Part shown: positions 1 through 12,503 of the stretch, piece after piece | Layout: every line of letters starts with the position of its first letter | Position numbering within the stretch: position 1 is the first letter of the stretch | DNA from: Membranipora membranacea | Taxonomy: Eukaryota > Bryozoa > Gymnolaemata > Cheilostomatida > Membraniporidae | Direction of reading: 5' to 3' | Length of the DNA: 64,000 nucleotides | Assembly: GCA_914767715.1 (NCBI GenBank) | Contig: OU612067.1 | Location: forward strand, 28,310,162-28,374,161 | Translations under genes and position numbers: made by a program | The notes under the pieces: model-generated | Seen by the model: the letters and a program-made list of their open reading frames with translations, nothing else | Databases searched by the model: none | Told to the model about the DNA's origin: nothing

Positions 1-716
1 GAGTGAACTGTCTTTCGTACACACCAGGGCTGGGGCCATTTATCGAGAATAGGCACATTATTACCTATTTACAAAGAAAGGTCATGTTTGTGCTCGATTT
101 GCATTTATACAACTGGCACAACATCAGCTTTCTTATTTGTTGTCCATTTACAACAGGCATTTCCTTCGCGTTTGTAATTTTGCATTGTTTAGAGGATGGT
201 GTGATCAGGGAGAATGGTGTGATGCATTCGCATTTGTTACGCATTTCATGAAAGAGCACATAAAAACTAATAGGCCTACATAACATAATTTTTTCGACCG
301 TCACGAGCCGTTGTGAGGTAGAACAAGTATGTTCCCTCTGTGGTGGTGGGGGCAACATACTTGTTTTTCGTGCACTCGGCCTCTGTGGTGGTGGAGGGAA
401 CATACTGGTTCGTTGTGAGGTGATCAGCCTAGATCTCATTTGTATTATGACTTGTGACTGTTGCTTTAGATGTAACATTATTGCTTCTCAGTTCATCAAA
501 TTTAATATGCAAAGAAATGGCAAACAGCATACTGAGACCTTAGACCTAACAATGAATAATAACAATATATCCCGGCTGCCGACTCCCTGCTACCACACGG
601 CTTGCAGATTCTCTCTGCACTGTAGCAAAGGTGCCATAAACTGGCCCAATTGACCTAACTACATTTTGCCTATAGAAGCTAACTTTTATCCAGTTCAGGT
701 TGGGTGAATTTACAGG
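1..716. other. Non-coding stretch with a short hairpin
   Basis: No convincing gene. At about 322-364 there is a hairpin with 12-bp arms (AACAAGTATGTT and its reverse complement). Between the arms and again at about 380-397 lies CTCTGTGGTGGTGG. The same CTCTGTGGTG text recurs, inverted, in the element at 48.07-48.20 kb, so this is probably a fragment of that repeat family. Short open frames on both strands have no recognisable domain. Confidence 0.5.
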
Positions 717-1083
717 TTAAACTACTGCTGCCACTCAGGCAAACTTGTGCTCATTGAATTCTGTATAGCTCCAAGATAACTAACTGAGGCTTTAATCTCA
801 GAATTATCACCTAATGAGCAAATGATTTGCACAAACTGGTCTTTGAAATCAGGGCATGAAATTTACGCACTAGCTGATGACGTCATTAATTTCCACTAGT
901 AAGACAGTAACTATGTCACATAATACGTAGACAATTAATTTCATACCCTGATTTTGACGATTAGTTTGTGCAAATTATTTGCTTATCAGGTGACAATGCT
1001 GATATTGCAGCCTCATCTTATTAGTTTGGAGCTATACAGAATTCAATTAGCACACATTTGGCTGAGTGGCAGCAGTGGTTTAA
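717..1083. mobile_element. MITE with TTAA ends, copy 1
   Basis: The two ends are inverted copies of each other (ACTACTGCTGCCACTCAG at the left; the right end reads GAGTGGCAGCAGTGGT), and both are bounded by TTAA. Inversion continues inward through the AATTCTGTATAGCTCC segment. No coding capacity. TTAA at both ends is what piggyBac-type elements leave, so a piggyBac-like non-autonomous element is the best guess. A second copy lies upstream of gene 4 at 31.57-31.94 kb. Confidence 0.65.
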
Positions 1084-1780
1084 GTACATTTTGATTGGTG
1101 CAAAGATAACCAACCTCAATTGATTGGTGCACGTGCGCAAAGTGGCCGACTACTGTGGTAAAATGCATCGAGCATATGTACAAATCTCAACCCATTGTAG
1201 TCTTTTCATATCACATTGTTTTGAAAGAAAAATCTGTTGGATTGGTTAGAAATAATGATGAGAGGAATGGATTTGAAATCGCCATTCAGTCCTGATAACC
1301 TAGCTCTAAAGTATTATATAATTTAAAAGTAAAGACTGCAGATAGCAAATTGCCATTGATTGATAATTTCAGTAGGCTAATAGGCAAGACAGCTCAGTGC
1401 CGGCTAAATTTCTCACTGTGCTCTTTTACGAATACAAGGCCAACAAGATAAATAAGTGTAAATTGGTAGATAGTTGCATTGCTATTGCTCTGACAAAAGG
1501 ATTAAACCACTATAATCTCATAACAATGGTGCAACTGTGTCACCATTGAGTATGATTTGGGAATTGATAGAGCCATTCCATCCATTGCCTAGAAGTTTTT
1601 GTTGTATTTTGTCAGCCACAATCAACTTGACATCCTGATAAATTTGATCCAGATGCAGTTCTCCATTTGCATTTGTAACACATCTACATCTAAATTTCCA
1701 TTTTAATTTGATAGACAGCTTTATCTCCATTTCCATTCACATTCGCATTTGTTAGATAGCAACAACTCCATGTGCTTGCA
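1084..1780. other. Intergenic, nothing recognised
   Basis: About 700 bases between two inverted-repeat elements. No exon, RNA gene or repeat could be supported here. Confidence 0.4.
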
Positions 1781-2445
1781 TTTAAAGACTTAGTTTGAGG
1801 CTGCTCTTTTGTATCACATCTTATTCTCCATATTTTATTCTATCATGTGACCGATTTTCAGCTTTAGAATCCAAATATTGAGGAAGTTATGGCCTCTCAA
1901 ACTTCCAAGGTGACGGCAATTTATCGGCAGTAAGAATCAGCCGGCAATCCCTATGGTATGGTCACAACCATCATACTTATTATGATACGCTAATAAATAT
2001 GTTGATGATCAAAATGTTCAGATCTGTAACGGTCTCGAACCCAGGTCCAAATGGCTAAATCTGAGCTATATTGTCTACATGCTTATCCAGTTAGTCCAAG
2101 TGGCGCGATGGTAGCTGGTAGCGTCGTTGCCTATAGTTATATGGACCTGGGTTCGATTCCCACCCATTTCTGAATTTTGATCATCATCTTATCTGTGTGA
2201 TTATTAGTGTATTAACTCATAATAAGTATGACCATAGACAAAACACATGTCTATGGTTGTGACGTACCCCAGGGGAAACATCCGCTTATTCCCAATGCCG
2301 ATTGAAGGCAATCACCCTGAAAGTTTTAGAGGCCATAACTTCCTCAATATTTGCATTCTAAAGCTGAAAATCGCTCACATGATAGAATAAAATATGGAGA
2401 ATAAGATGTGATACAAAAGAGCAGCCTCAAACTAAGTCTTTAAAT
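1781..2445. mobile_element. Long foldback MITE containing a tRNA-like core
   Basis: Two arms of roughly 115 bp (1781-1897 and 2329-2445) are inverted copies, starting TTTAAAGACTTAGTTTGAGG and running through CATCTTATTCTCCATATTTT to GAGGAAGTTATGGCC. The interior is also partly palindromic. At 2100-2170 on the + strand there is a tRNA-like segment with an A-box-like GGTAGCTGGTAGCG and a B box GGTTCGATTCC; an inverted partial copy of its 3' part lies near 2028-2052. No ORF. The exact target duplication is uncertain because both ends are AT-rich. Confidence 0.7.
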
Positions 2446-2556
2446 AATATTCAATGAGAATAATGCTTACATAAGATCAATTATACATGATGCAACTCAT
2501 CTAATTAGCGCACTCGTGTACAAAGTAAGTGTCCGAAGAGCTCCTTTAGCAGCATT

Positions 2557-2632
2557 GGTAGTGAGCAGGATTCGAACCTGCAACTCTCAGATTGAGAAGC
2601 TCGAATCCTAACCACTCCACCACTCTGCCTGC
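2557..2632 (-). repeat. tRNA-like sequence, probably SINE head
   Basis: Read on the minus strand it has an A box (GGTGGAGTGGTTAGG) and a perfect B box (GGTTCGAATCC) at tRNA spacing. The acceptor-stem halves (GGCAGAG and TCACTACC) do not pair well, so a functional tRNA gene is unlikely; a tRNA-derived SINE head or a tRNA pseudogene fits better. Confidence 0.5.
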
Positions 2633-2639
2633 CCTACAT

Positions 2640-3735
2640 TTGCTTGCTGACTCTATAGCCATTTCTATTTAAAATTTGCGAATGCGAATCAATGTGTATG
2701 CAGGTGCGCATTTTTAAATGGCCCCAGCCCTGCTTAAACAACTAGGTGGATCAATTTTATTCATGTATCAAATTATTCTCTGATTCTTCAGCTCCGTAAT
2801 CATGTGCTTCTTTAGAAAATTGGTCCACTGTTAGTGCATTTTATATCTATCGCAGTAGAGGCCTTCCCGAAAACGCTCACATCAAGCCAGGCTAACGTTT
2901 TGTGACGTCAGAGAGCTGTTTGAGTGATCAGCCTATTGTAAAATCAAAACAAACAGAGCTATCTTGTATTCAATACAGCAGAAAATCCATGGTGCTGATT
3001 TTCATTTTCCACTATGAGCCTATGCACCCACATCTCAATTGCAACCTCATGGAAGGGCACTGGCATCCCCATCCCCAAATTTGAGATATGATGGTTTAAA
3101 AAGTCAGCTTATTTGTGTGATTTCTGCAAATGTAGGTCAACACAGAGCACCAAACTAAGGCTATATTGTGTAGTAAGGTATTCTATGAACGTCCCCCATT
3201 GAATACAATACTCCACTGAGATCCACTGGCTAAGTAAACAAACTTGGAATTTTATATTACAACAAGCACGGCGGGTGTGTGTGTGTGTGTGTGTGTGTTC
3301 GATTGAGAATAAATGACACATACTATAAACTGAGGTAAGATGCAGGTCAGATAATAAAATAATCCAGCGATAGCTGAGTCATCGGCTGCACGAAGTTAGT
3401 GAAAATAAGGCGAAGGGAAAGGAGATCAAGAATTTTTAGACTTTAGCATTCCAATATGTTATAGCCATTGAATTCCATATAGAGAAGAATCTAATTCAGT
3501 GGTTATAGCTTTAGACTTTAGATAAAGCTTTAGACATTAACTGTGTTACTGTTCTCATATTCTTGAAACTGACCAGCTTATAGTATGCCTTATGTATAAT
3601 TATGTGAACTTTACTAAAATTATTACGGTGAGGACCTGCTGTTTGCCATCCATTTTATATTTATCATTGGAGATTTCTAATTGATAAAACTTCATCAGCA
3701 GACAAAAATTCTATGTGATGATAAAATTCTAAATA
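2640..3735. other. Intergenic with a (GT)n microsatellite
   Basis: A GT dinucleotide run lies at about 3275-3298. Otherwise no exon or repeat is supported in this 1.1 kb. Confidence 0.5.
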
Positions 3736-3810
3736 ATGTGCTGGGTAGATGGCGAGCCGAGGAAATCCGAAAAATACTGTGCTGCGGCTAACTGTGACAA
3801 AGATTCTTGA
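3736..3810 (+). pseudogene. Possible THAP N-terminal relic
   Basis: In the frame beginning with ATG at 3736 the peptide includes EKYCAAANCDKDS, then TGA at 3808. Y-C-x-A-x-x-C is the usual opening of a THAP zinc domain (C-x2-4-C). The next gene (gene 1) starts, as far as visible, in the middle of a THAP domain and lacks exactly this part. No splice donor precedes the stop, so it is either a decayed copy of the missing exon or a chance match. The match covers only a few residues. Confidence 0.25.
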
Positions 3811-4240
3811 TTCTTTGTAAAAAATGGCCAGAACACAAAACATCAACCAAGACACAAATTTTTGCTGGTTATGTAAATCAAAATCTATTTGTCATCAATT
3901 ATTGTAATGTCCATTGAAATATTATTATCATTTCGCTTGAGAAACAAGCCTACCTCTGCATGCATACCCTCCACGCTCAGTTCTTGTGAAGAAACATATT
4001 CCTTCACCATCAGTTGCCTGCCCTATTCAACAGATTCGTCACTTAGATAACATCAGTTATCTGACGACATTATTGCCATCGAAATATTTTGCCCAAAACT
4101 AATAGGATTGTAAATTTAATAACGTGTGTTGAATAATGTTAGACAAATTGATCGTCACTAATAAACTAACTCTGGCTTGGTGAATTGGGGCTTGTATCAT
4201 TCTATGGTCATGGATGTTTAAACGTTGAGCATATCACATA

Positions 4241-4578
4241 CACTATGGTCCCATGGATCGATTATGTAAGGATTTCGGTAGTAATGGCCCCATGGAAATG
4301 GCATTAAAGTCAAATTCCGATTGTGACGAATGACTTTTTGGACGCGAATATCCAAACCGTGTTTATTCGACGCATCGTCCTAAATGGCGTCGTGGCTGAA
4401 TGGTTAGCGGCGTTGCACACAATGCATTCAAAGGGATTCAACGCGGGAGGCCAGGGTTCAAATCTAGGCCGCCGGATTCTTTTCATGTTTTTCCCATCAT
4501 GGGAATGGTTAGAATCCAGTGGATTCTAACCATTCGAAATTGGAGTGAACCACAAAATCGACCCATGGAACCATAGTG
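4241..4578. mobile_element. TIR element containing a tRNA-like core
   Basis: Ends are inverted copies: left CACTATGGTCCCATGGATCG, right reading CGACCCATGGAACCATAGTG. Between them, at 4386-4473 on the + strand, lies an 88-nt tRNA-like segment with A box TGGCTGAATGGTTAGCGG, B box GGTTCAAATC and a length suggesting a long variable arm as in Leu or Ser tRNAs. A hairpin with GGTTAGAATCC arms sits at 4503-4535. No coding capacity beyond a short tRNA-spanning frame. Confidence 0.6.
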
Positions 4579-5514
4579 ATAGTAATGATATATCCTTACT
4601 CTGTGAGCATATTTTGCAGGTAATTTATTATGAGCTGCAATAATGTTTGTTTTGACAGCAATGTGATATTTTATGTGGGGAGAGCCTTGTCAAAGATTAT
4701 AAAACATTGGCCATGTAGACAATCACTACATCCACTAGGATACTGTGTGTAGTCAACAAAGATGTTGATGTGTGACCTATTTAGCTAAAGTTGTTGAGGA
4801 ATTTCTATCAGCACAGCGCACTAACAGCTCTGTGACGTCAAATATCTCACCCTTTTCAGGGTTAATTTTATGCGAGCGTTCTTAGGAAGGCCTCTACTGC
4901 GATAGATATATAATGCACTTAAAGTGGACCATTTTTTTAAAGAAGCATATCATTACGGAGGTGAAGAATCAGAGAATAATGTGATGCATAAGTAAAATTG
5001 AGCCACCTAGTGGTTTAATACCAATTGTAATTGTACTCCCCTGTTACTCGTTGCTACTACATGGACTGGAGTGACCCAATAGGTATTTATGTAGGCTATT
5101 ATGCCCAACACAGGCCTTCTGTAGTTGGTGCAAGTCCAGTGGTCATTGCACTTTCACCAATGTGAAAGTGGTTTACTAACAACAAAACAACGTTTAGTAT
5201 GTCCATTCCTATAATCTTTTTCTCCAGCATACAGGTTTGCTGCCATTTTAATTATAAAACTGAGTGATTATGTCTAATAATTCACCAACTGGAGCACTCA
5301 GACGACCAAAGTCCACCTGATCCTGCATGGCTAAATCTCTTCTATAAACCACTCCCTGTACACAGTTATACAACTGATTATTATTGGCTCAATGAATATG
5401 CCCAATATTAAAAAAATCAAAAATATCAAAAATTTGCAGACTCGGAACATGCAAGTATCATACATTGTTAAGCCATATTTTAGGTTTTTTCACCTATTCA
5501 TCTGTCTTTATCAG
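4579..5514. other. Intergenic, upstream of gene 1
   Basis: AT-rich sequence upstream of the first visible exon of gene 1. The missing first exon of gene 1 (start codon and first THAP cysteines) may be here or further upstream, but none could be identified. Confidence 0.35.
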
Positions 5515-8500
5515 CAGACACGAACATAACCATGAAGAAGATACAGAGGCTGAGGATCGGAGCCATTTTTTACTGTATTATTGCAAATCTTTTCTCTTGC
5601 AGAAGCCAGACTTTGTGCCAGATTCTAAATCGAAAATATGCGCAGATCATTTTGCAGCGGACCAGTTTACTGCGACCTACGGAATGTTTTGGTCCGGCTT
5701 TGCAGACAGGTAGGCTACATAGCTTCATTGTGCACTTAGTGAGCCCCAGCAGTAAGGTTGATTATTTTTTGTGACTGGGATGCCCTTGGTGGTTCATATT
5801 TATTCTTTGGTAGCCTTCATCGGTTTGTACATGAGCTACCACCAGTCAATTCTGTAATAAATATATTATGAGCGTCAGATCTCCACGTTTCTCTCACTTT
5901 GTTAAATTGTGAATTGTGACCTAATCATTGCTTATAATTTTGATGTAGGGTGATACCACAGAAATCTGCTGTACCCTCAATGGTGATAAACACTTCATCT
6001 AAAAATGTAGTAAAAAATCTTCATCTGAGACAGAACTCATATGGTATGTATGTAAATTGTAAATGACTATGTAATACAGTGATTGGTCATATTCATCAAA
6101 TTTTCAAATTTATTAGAGGATTGCTGTATACTGAAATCATAGAAGATCTGAGAAATGCATAATAAGATTCTAATTTTCTACAGACACTGGTTGTTATGGT
6201 GTAAAACCAAAAGTTTATATTTCAAAACATGTATTATTAACCATTTTATTGTCAAACTACCTTGCCTGCAAAAAGAGGCATATTTAACCAATAAAAGATC
6301 AATATATAAATGCAGAACCACCGTACATCATTTTTAGGCATTTGAAAAATCTATGAAAGCTTGTAGGTTCTCATAAGCTCAGAAAGCATGGCAAAAAATT
6401 GGGAACTAGTGTTGTTAGGCTTGAGCAATGACCTCCCATTAATTGGCTTAAGTATTGGTGGTATTTGTAGTTCCTTTAGTGTACTCAATTCATCACTGGG
6501 AGGGGCATATCACAGTATCTACTAACTATGGGAAGATTGAAATATTGTAGATCTGTAGCTTGCCTGTGAGTTTTTGGTATTATATCTAGTAAAGATAATG
6601 AAACTCACATCAAGGAGTTAGAGGGACTAACTCCTTACTCACGTTGAAATACCCCATTTATGGCCAAGTGTTGTAATTGAGACATTATTTCAACCTACAA
6701 ATGAACATTCACATACATGAAAAGTCCACGCTGGAGACACAACTCTACTCAAATATGTCAGGACCTGTCATCTATCACTCATTCATTCATTGTGTAAGAT
6801 GACTATAGTTACATAATTATGATCAACTATGCAAACAAAAAGTATGTTTTATTCATAGATGAGTGAGTTGGGTTCCCCAAAGCAAAGCAAAGAATATAAA
6901 TACTTTCCATTGCCCAAAGGGTCCGGTCAGGGTTTGATTGTTCATTCCAGTGAAGTGAGTCATTCATAAACATATTTATCGAGCCATAGGAGACCATCAT
7001 ATCAAGTTTGATCTAATTTGCTTGCATTTTAGGACTCTCCCATTCCACTGGTAGCGGCCCGTGGCACACGGGGGGGGGGGGGAGCAACTCGAGATGTATG
7101 CAAAATTGGAATGAACTTGTTCTGGAAGGCCATAATATATCGAACAAGCATAGTCCAGTAGAAAGATGGACTCTCTGGATGATTACAATTGTCCCCTCTC
7201 GAATTACAGACAGACTCTAAAAGAATGTGTATAAAGAACTTTGATAGCGCAAATGATCAAATCCTTTGCTATCAAGAGAGAGGTCTTAGGTTCAATCCCC
7301 GCTCTCGTCCCAAGGGATTTACCCTGGCTTCTCCCTACCCACATACCAGAAAAAACTCAAAAATCAATTTCTACCAACAATTCTAATATTTGCGTTTGTT
7401 TATAGAAATATCTACTTAGAAGATTTGATTGCATTTCACCCTGTCCACTCGTTAATTCGCTGTTTTCTTTTATACTCCTTTTAGAAAATTTAACAGCTGA
7501 ACAAAGTGGCGATGGTGCTAAGAGAGGTCATCAACTTCGTATAGAAGCCCTCAGAAAGCAGGCTACATCTGCTGGGAGTATAAAAAACTGTCCAAAACAA
7601 ATACAGGGTCAGTGTGGTTATATGATCTGTAAACAATAAATGTCAATTTTCTACAGCAGAATAACACTGTTGTTCCAGTATGTCATTATGATTGATCTGG
7701 TGAGACTTGCATTATCGAAAACATGACTCACTATCACTAGTTAAGTCTGATGACCAAAAATTGTTGTGTTAATTAGTTGCCACGAACCATATGACATGTA
7801 GTCGAGACAATATAAAAATAAGTTCTGTCTCGTGAAATAGGTAGCCAATTTCAGATTACAAATATCATCATATAACAATGAAACATTTTTGTTCATTAGC
7901 TTTCTCGGGGAACATTTTTTCTTTCTCAGCTTTAGTTGATAAAAACAGGACTGTGAAGACGACTCTTCCTTGATAATGTACTTGTCTTTATTCCAATTAT
8001 TTGGAGTAACCTTCCATGCTGTTTGAATTGATTGATGAGATGATAGTGATATTTTTTGTTGGTAAATAACTTAATTATACTATCTCTTTTTATCTGTGTT
8101 CTGTATATCGACAGGTGAGGGAAAAGTTGTCAGTGTGCGGATTCAGGAACATATTGCAGATGAAGAGCCCTTGATAACCTTGCCTAGTCTCAGCGGTAAA
8201 TTAATATTATACTACAACCTGAACTCCATTGATCACAGTTTGTTTGTATCCTAACATCGCCTTCACCAGACCAGCAGATTGATTTATATGCTAAGCTTTA
8301 GTCAGCACCATTCAATGTCACATGTATTGACTAACGGGGGAGGTGAGAAAACAAAATCAGTATAATATAGTTAAAGCCTGAATACATATATTACATTAAT
8401 GTTATTGAGATATTTTTGCCAGCTTTAGGAATTTGAAAAGACGTTACACAAAATACTGATTAAAAAATGGTGAGGTAGTCCACTGATAACTTCTGAACAG

Positions 8501-10998
8501 ATACGGTGTCTCAGCTCGACACTAAGAAAAGAAAATGTTGTGAGAGCCCATTAATTCTAATCACATTTCAAGTCTATACAGGCTTCTTTATGTTGGTTTA
8601 TTAATTGATAACAAATTAAGAATGCTATATGGAGCTATATACAATTTCTTCATTATTGTTTGGGAGTTGTCCCATGTTTAGACGTGGGGAAATAACTCTG
8701 TAGATTATTTTCCTGATTCAGTGAGTACACTAGAGCAGTCTGACGATGAAGAGGAAGCTGACTCCAGACAACAAGAACAGCGTCAACAACTTAAGAAAAA
8801 ACAACAAACACTAGAACCGCACCAAACACTGAATAAACAACAGCAAACATTAGAACAACAACAAACAAGTGAACAGCACCAAACAATCAAACAACAGCAA
8901 CACCAACAAACACTAGAACAACTAGGACAATCACTAGAACAACAACAGAAACAACAAACACGAGAACATCAACGGCAAAGCATATCTGATCTGATGGTTC
9001 AAGCAACAAGAAGATATCTTGGTAGGTCATTTGACACACATTTGAGTTCATTATGTAAAATTAAGTTTTTGGCACATTAAGTTTGTCTTGACAAACCATA
9101 CAAGCTCAGTATAACCTATCCAATCATGGGAGTACTTTAACTGCTAAATTACTCTCTGCAACAAAAGTAAATCATGCTTCTCAAAATAAACAACATACAC
9201 TACGTAATGTCATGGTGATTTATCAGTTTGTCCAATATGGTGTGGATTTCAGATCGTACAGCGAAAAATGACCTTAAGATGATTCTTGCATGTAATTGAT
9301 GCTAAATATTTGCTCTTGGTACCTGGAAACTGGTTCTAACGGTCTCAATGTGTTAAAGGCTATGTACCATAGACTATGCTAGGCTATGCTTTACCTTGTG
9401 TGAAATGATGGCAAGCAGAAAGGTTTACTGTATGATGTAATGAATACCTAATGATAAAATATGGCCCAGATAGCGACAGTCTATCTGTTGACTTGCTCAG
9501 TTTTTAGGAGTTTAAACTACCAGATTGTTGCAAGTTATGTTTATTGCCTCACACTAACTGCGCTAATGTTTTTGTAGAAACCCCGGATAATGCAGATGTG
9601 GAATCTCCGATGAAAGAGCTTGTTATAAAATTAGAACCATGTGATATACTTGTGTCAGGCCAGTTCACAGATAACCCGACTTCTCCACCTTCAAAAGTCT
9701 ACAAGGCTCAGAGACGACGGCCTGTCACACCAAGAGTGGCCCCCATCATGTATGAATGTGAAGTTCTTGATTGTGGGTTTCGTACCCCTCGGCCTGCAAT
9801 ACTTGAGCATCATATGACATATCACCCTATCGACTGTGTTCTACGCCCCGCTTCGGATAGAATAGAGGAACAGGAGATGGACATACCTGTAAAAGTTGTT
9901 GCGAATGCAGTTAAGCGTAAAGCTAATGAAAGCAAAGCCAAGTCTAAATCGAGGGCTGCTGTACCCAAAGTACCGAGTCCTACCGAATCATCAGCTGCCA
10001 TAATCAGTCACCAGGACCATACCTATCACTTAGAGTCTCATGAACTCTCTGCACAGCTGCCCTCACCATCTCCTCCTCCCGGTGACACCACACACTTAGA
10101 GCTCATTGAATCCCCATTAACAGCAGATCAAGCTGATGACCAGTCTGGTGATCAGCAGACAGCAGGAACTAAGGCTACATCAGAGATTAACACAACTAAC
10201 TTAGCCTCAGGATTAAACCCGGAGCAAACAGCTGCTCTGAAAGAGTTATATGCTGCAGACAGAAATCCTGAATCTGAGGAACTTGTATTTGATGAGGGCG
10301 AGAGTTTAATGGATGATTCTGAGACTGAAACTGAACCTGAACCTGCCCCTGACTCTGAGTATAATCCGGAAAGTACCTCAGACAGTGATTTGAGTGTAGA
10401 TTCAGATCAGGATTATGAGCCTGCACCAAAGAAGAAACAGAAGAAGAAGAAGAATGGTCCAGTCTACTATGGTCCTCCTGTCCTCCACAAATGTACTGAG
10501 TGTGACTTTACCTGCAAGGGTAGAGACACATTTAGGCTTCACATGTATGGTCACAGAGGGATCTTCTATGAATGCAAAGAACCTGGCTGTGAATATAAAA
10601 CGACCCGACGGTATGGTTTGAAGAAACACTGGAAGTTCGCCCATAGCCCAGAATTCAAAGCAGTGCTGTGTGAGATATGTGGCAAGGAAGTGAGACATTT
10701 GAAAAGCCATATATACTCTCAACATACCCAAAGAGATGAATCGAAAATTCTGAAATGTAAATCATGTGATTTTAAGTCTCATAGTTCTATACATATGCAG
10801 AGACACGAAAGGATCCACTCCGGAGACAAACCTTACAAATGCACTCAATGTAACTACAGCAGCAATCAGAAGACTAACCTTAACACTCACATGCGGACCC
10901 ATACTGGTGATAAACCATATAAGTGTCCTTCATGTGATTATACAGCAGCTCATAATGTTACACTAAAAGGACATATCAAAGCTCAACACCCGGAATAG
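5515..10998 (+). CDS. Gene 1: THAP + C2H2 zinc-finger protein, 5' incomplete
   Basis: Exons 5515-5709, 5949-6043, 7485-7607, 8115-8195, 8722-9021 and 9578-10998 join in one frame (GT-AG, mostly phase 1), about 737 residues; the start exon is not found. The first exon ends a THAP zinc domain (ICADHF supplies C-x2-H-F) and the next begins VIPQKSAVPS, the usual sequence after it. There follow a segment ending EEPLITLPS, a glutamine-rich stretch (8760-8980), SISDLMVQATRRYLG, the leader MKELVIKLEPCDILV with a SUMO-type IKLE site, a C-x4-C finger (CEVLDCGFRT), an acidic linker with a KKKQKKKK patch and six C2H2 fingers with GDKPYKC linkers. By family it should be a nuclear DNA-binding regulator; targets are unknown. 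Tandem paralogue of gene 2. The stop codon TAG at 10996 is shared in context with gene 2. Confidence 0.8.
7241..7312 (+). repeat. Weak tRNA-like sequence in gene 1 intron
   Basis: A B-box-like AGGTTCAATCCCCGC preceded by an A-box-like GATAGCGCAAATGA. Lies in the intron between the exons ending at 6043 and beginning at 7485. Stem pairing was not verified; a decayed SINE head is the likeliest reading. Confidence 0.3.
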
Positions 10999-11242
10999 AT
11001 ACAGACTGTCCTGTTTATGAGCATCACTAGTCCATCTCGTCTTGCCAATCCTTATCCAAAAACAACACAAGTTTTGGTCTCATAGATATAACTAAGGTGG
11101 TGAAAAATCTCAATAGGCTTTTTCTCAACAGTCTCTACAGTCACCACTTGAAAATAAGCAGTATTTGCTGACTATAAAACCAATTTGATTTTCTAAGTTT
11201 CTGGAGTCAAACCAATCATTGCCTCAAATCGTATTTAGTGCA
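10999..11242. other. 3' flank of gene 1, homologous to that of gene 2
   Basis: The sequence just after the stop (GATACAGACTGTCCTGTTTA) is almost identical to that after the stop of gene 2 at 16983, so the duplication that made genes 1 and 2 includes their 3' untranslated regions. Confidence 0.6.
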
Positions 11243-11484
11243 TAATGGTCTAAACACACTTGAGAGGTTGCAACCTCAGCGGATCCTCAATGAGTTTTTA
11301 TATATATAATATCAATCCTCTGAGGATCAGCTGAGTCTTATATGTTAGTAATGTGACGTCATGCAAACCGCTCTGCACTCTGAGGCTGCAACCGCTGATC
11401 AAACCTCTGAGGATCAGCTGAGGCTGCTGTCAGTATACTGTGCAAACCTCTGAGGTTGCAACCTCCAAGTGTGTTTTGACCATA
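11243..11484. mobile_element. MITE with long TIRs downstream of gene 1
   Basis: Left end TAATGGTCTAAACACACTTG followed by GAGGTTGCAACCTC; the right end is the inverted match (GAGGTTGCAACCTCC, then AAGTGTGTTTTGACCATA). GAGGTTGCAACCTC is itself palindromic, and CCTCTGAGGATCAGCTGAG is repeated inside. No ORF. TA at the ends suggests a TA target site but is not decisive. Confidence 0.65.
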
Positions 11485-11930
11485 ACTTTGCCGTCTACTC
11501 AGTAGTTACCAGCCATTGCTAATGAGGACCCACCAGGTTGGTCGTTGGCACATATTTAGCATATCCATTCAGGTATTAAATTAAAATTCTCCTAACTCAT
11601 ACACAGTTCATTCAAACTAAAATAAAACGACATTAATCTTGCTCTCTCGAACCCAGGAAAAAAATTAATTTTTGGTGGCGCTGTTTCAAGCAATGAACTT
11701 AATTCATGGTCCTAGTAGCCTTGAATCATGGAATAAAAAATGTAACATCATCATACACAAGCACTGTGCATTGGCTTAGTATACACAAAATCCTAGTCAT
11801 TTCACATTGTTCCATCTTGGAAAATATGAAAGATTGGGATTAACATATGTATGCCCCCCCCCCCGGCAAGGTGATATTGTGAGTCATCAGGACAGTATAG
11901 TTTGTATCTTGTGTCTGTGAGATGCATTAT
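11485..11930. other. Duplicated 3' flank, matched at 17.78-18.12 kb
   Basis: Non-coding. It shares ordered similarity with the region downstream of gene 2 (for example ACCAGGTTGG and the CTTGAATCAT neighbourhood), so the tandem duplication unit extends about 1 kb past the stop codons. A poly-C run lies at about 11856-11866. Confidence 0.5.
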
Positions 11931-12251
11931 GGGATATTGAATCGACATATATAATGTATTACAGCCATGGCCTTATGGAGAAGTATACTGTCATTCAGTC
12001 TGGTTTTCACTCTTGATGTAAGCTTTAATGCAGTGACCTTGCAACTAAAGCCAGGAGAGCAAGAAAATTTGTCATAGTACAAACAAATAAGTGATCTATT
12101 TTTGTGTAGCAGAATCAATTCATCAGTTATATAATGAATTGAGTAGGTGAGAGCATACATGACAAGTTGGCTGAGCTCCATATCTGGTAGTGCATTGCCC
12201 AGTCAAGGATGCGAACCATGGGAACCCTGAAAAACTCCTGCTCGCCAACCA

Positions 12252-12503
12252 TTAAACTTAGAACTAAAAAAACTCACGCCCTATACCCTGTGATACCGTA
12301 TGAGAAACCTAGATGTTTTTTGGTTTATTTGTTTCCAGCATCATCAGTATGGGTCTACGGACTTTATAGACTAGTGTGGCATTTGAGGTCGGATGCCCTT
12401 TCCTGACACCACTGTAATACGCTGGGAATCGAACACGGGTCCTCTCGATTGAAAGACCCGGCCCTATTCATTGCACCACGGCCGCTCCCTTTAAACTTAG
12501 AAC
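12252..12503 (-). mobile_element. tRNA-derived SINE with 13-bp target duplication
   Basis: Flanked by a perfect 13-bp direct repeat TTAAACTTAGAAC at 12252-12264 and 12491-12503. On the minus strand the body starts with a tRNA-like head (A-box region GTGGTGCAATGAATAGGG, B box GTTCGATTCCC), then CAGGAAAGGGCATCCGACC, and ends in GAGTTTTTTTA beside the second repeat. Head, body, tail and target duplication together are diagnostic of a retroposed SINE. The AAGGGCATCC text resembles 3' modules of RTE-associated SINEs; that is from memory and not checked. Confidence 0.75.

Noticed and set aside
7069-7083. G run as a functional G-quadruplex (also the C run at 11.86 kb)
   Set aside because: A plain homopolymer in an intron or between genes with no other support.
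9578-9660. KRAB, SCAN or BTB domain in the leader
   Set aside because: The leader KELVIKLEPCDILV does not match these domains; only the SUMO-type site is recognisable.
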